Shown piece by piece: positions 6,243 to 6,437 of a stretch of DNA of 6,437 nucleotides; within the stretch, counting starts at the first letter, position 1; every line of letters begins with the position of its first letter. The stretch lies in contig JAYVYJ010000258.1 of assembly GCA_043784465.1 (NCBI GenBank), positions 1 through 6,437 of the forward strand. The letters run 5' to 3'. The notes under the pieces are model-generated. The model saw nothing but the letters and a program-made list of their open reading frames with translations. It was not told the DNA's origin and made no database searches. The translations under genes and the position numbers were made by a program. Origin of the DNA: Roseiarcus sp043784465 (GTDB taxonomy: Bacteria > Pseudomonadota > Alphaproteobacteria > Rhizobiales > Beijerinckiaceae).

Positions 6243-6259
6243 GAAAGGAGGTGATCCAG
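6243..6259 (+). promoter_or_regulatory. 17-nt segment complementary to the 16S rRNA 3' end (extended Shine-Dalgarno)
   Basis: GAAAGGAGGTGATCCAG is the exact reverse complement of CTGGATCACCTCCTTTC, the 3' terminus of 16S rRNA in alphaproteobacteria (established knowledge). Ordinary ribosome binding sites in this window match only about 5-7 bases. The core GGAGG (6247-6251) lies seven bases before GTG 6259, correct spacing for initiation, while the complementarity itself reaches the first base of that codon. The match is seen directly; whether it acts as a very strong ribosome binding site, a ribosome-trapping leader or an RNA that pairs with 16S is inferred. Confidence 0.75.
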
Positions 6260-6324
6260 TGTCTCATTGTCTCTCGCCCAGCGAGTCGCGGACCTGGAGC
6301 CTCGCGCGGAGTCCACGCGGATAG
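6259..6324 (+). CDS. Possible 21-residue peptide (leader peptide or small protein)
   Basis: A GTG at 6259, seven bases after GGAGG in the 17-nt anti-16S segment, opens a 21-codon frame ending at TAG 6322. The peptide starts (V/M)SHCLSPSES, continues RTWSLARS and ends PRG; it is Ser/Arg-rich with one Cys and one Trp, and has no membrane segment or known domain. It resembles no protein I can name. The exceptional ribosome binding site is the main argument for translation. Against it, codon use cannot be judged over 21 codons, and two other frames (from ATG 6224 and TTG 6267) remain open to the end of the window. A potential bulged stem (6287-6293 with 6311-6319) overlaps the 3' half of the frame, which would fit a leader peptide controlling something downstream. 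Function unknown. Confidence 0.4.
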   Translation: MSHCLSPSESRTWSLARSPRG

Positions 6325-6437
6325 AGATTCAGCCGCCGCCCTCGGGCGCGACAATGGAAGGGCCGGTGCCCACTGTGCAGTCGGCTTGGACGGCTGGAGC
6401 GCCATCACCCCACGGGGAGGATTCACGGTCGACCTAT
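6325..6437 (+). other. Unassigned sequence downstream of the mini-ORF, cut by the window end
   Basis: No gene can be assigned. The frame beginning at TTG 6267 stays open through 6437 with about 70% G/C at third positions by hand count, roughly what a weakly biased gene would show. The frame from ATG 6224 also stays open but uses many A/T-ending and rare codons. A second Shine-Dalgarno-like element, GGGGAGGA (6414-6421), lies near the edge with no ATG, GTG or TTG at suitable spacing inside the window. Confidence 0.3.

Noticed and set aside
6243..6259. Start or fragment of a 16S rRNA gene on the minus strand
   Set aside because: Only 17 bases match; the neighbouring sequence does not continue into helix 45 of 16S rRNA.
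4646..6316. 556-codon open frame on the minus strand opposite glmM
   Set aside because: Composition is Ala/Arg/His/Asp-rich with no motifs; it is a shadow of glmM, whose catalytic loops are unmistakable.
5779..6324. 181-codon plus-strand frame running from within glmM through to the mini-ORF stop
   Set aside because: Its first half is an out-of-frame shadow of glmM and the rest is Arg-rich non-coding sequence; only the last 21 codons have an independent ribosome binding site.

Overview
The window is a 6.4 kb piece of GC-rich bacterial chromosome, most likely from an alphaproteobacterium of the Rhizobiales; a Methylocystis/Beijerinckiaceae-like genome would fit, but the genus is a guess. The reasons are strong G/C preference at third codon positions, an alphaproteobacterial-type GlmM and ApaG, a fragment of an Omp25-like small outer-membrane barrel, and a 17-nt segment near the right end that is the exact reverse complement of the alphaproteobacterial 16S rRNA 3' end.

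Layout, left to right. (1) Bases 2-301: 3' end of an outer-membrane beta-barrel protein, closed by a clear intrinsic terminator at 324-347. (2) Bases 465-1382: a ten-helix EamA/DMT-family permease, probably starting at a TTG behind a strong ribosome binding site. (3) Bases 1451-2119: a dienelactone hydrolase family protein with an intact Cys-Asp-His triad. It is followed by a perfect 9-bp hairpin without a U tract and then by apaG (2171-2563). (4) On the minus strand, convergent with apaG and separated from it by one base: a 601-residue membrane-anchored SPFH/Band 7 (flotillin-like) protein (4370-2565). (5) A 317-bp divergent intergenic region. (6) glmM (4688-6031), phosphoglucosamine mutase, with all catalytic loops present. 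(7) Bases 6032-6437: no conventional gene, but the 16S-complementary segment, which is also an extraordinarily long Shine-Dalgarno sequence in front of a 21-codon GTG open frame.

The genes do not form one pathway. They are mostly core or housekeeping functions: envelope (porin-like protein, GlmM for UDP-GlcNAc and peptidoglycan precursors), membrane organisation (SPFH protein), metabolite transport (DMT) and small-molecule hydrolysis (DLH). There are no insertion sequences, integrases, tRNAs or CRISPR arrays. The most unusual element is the 6224-6324 leader/mini-gene region with its 17-nt anti-16S match. The next most unusual is the SPFH protein, whose N-terminal half seems to contain a repeated beta-rich module before the canonical SPFH domain.
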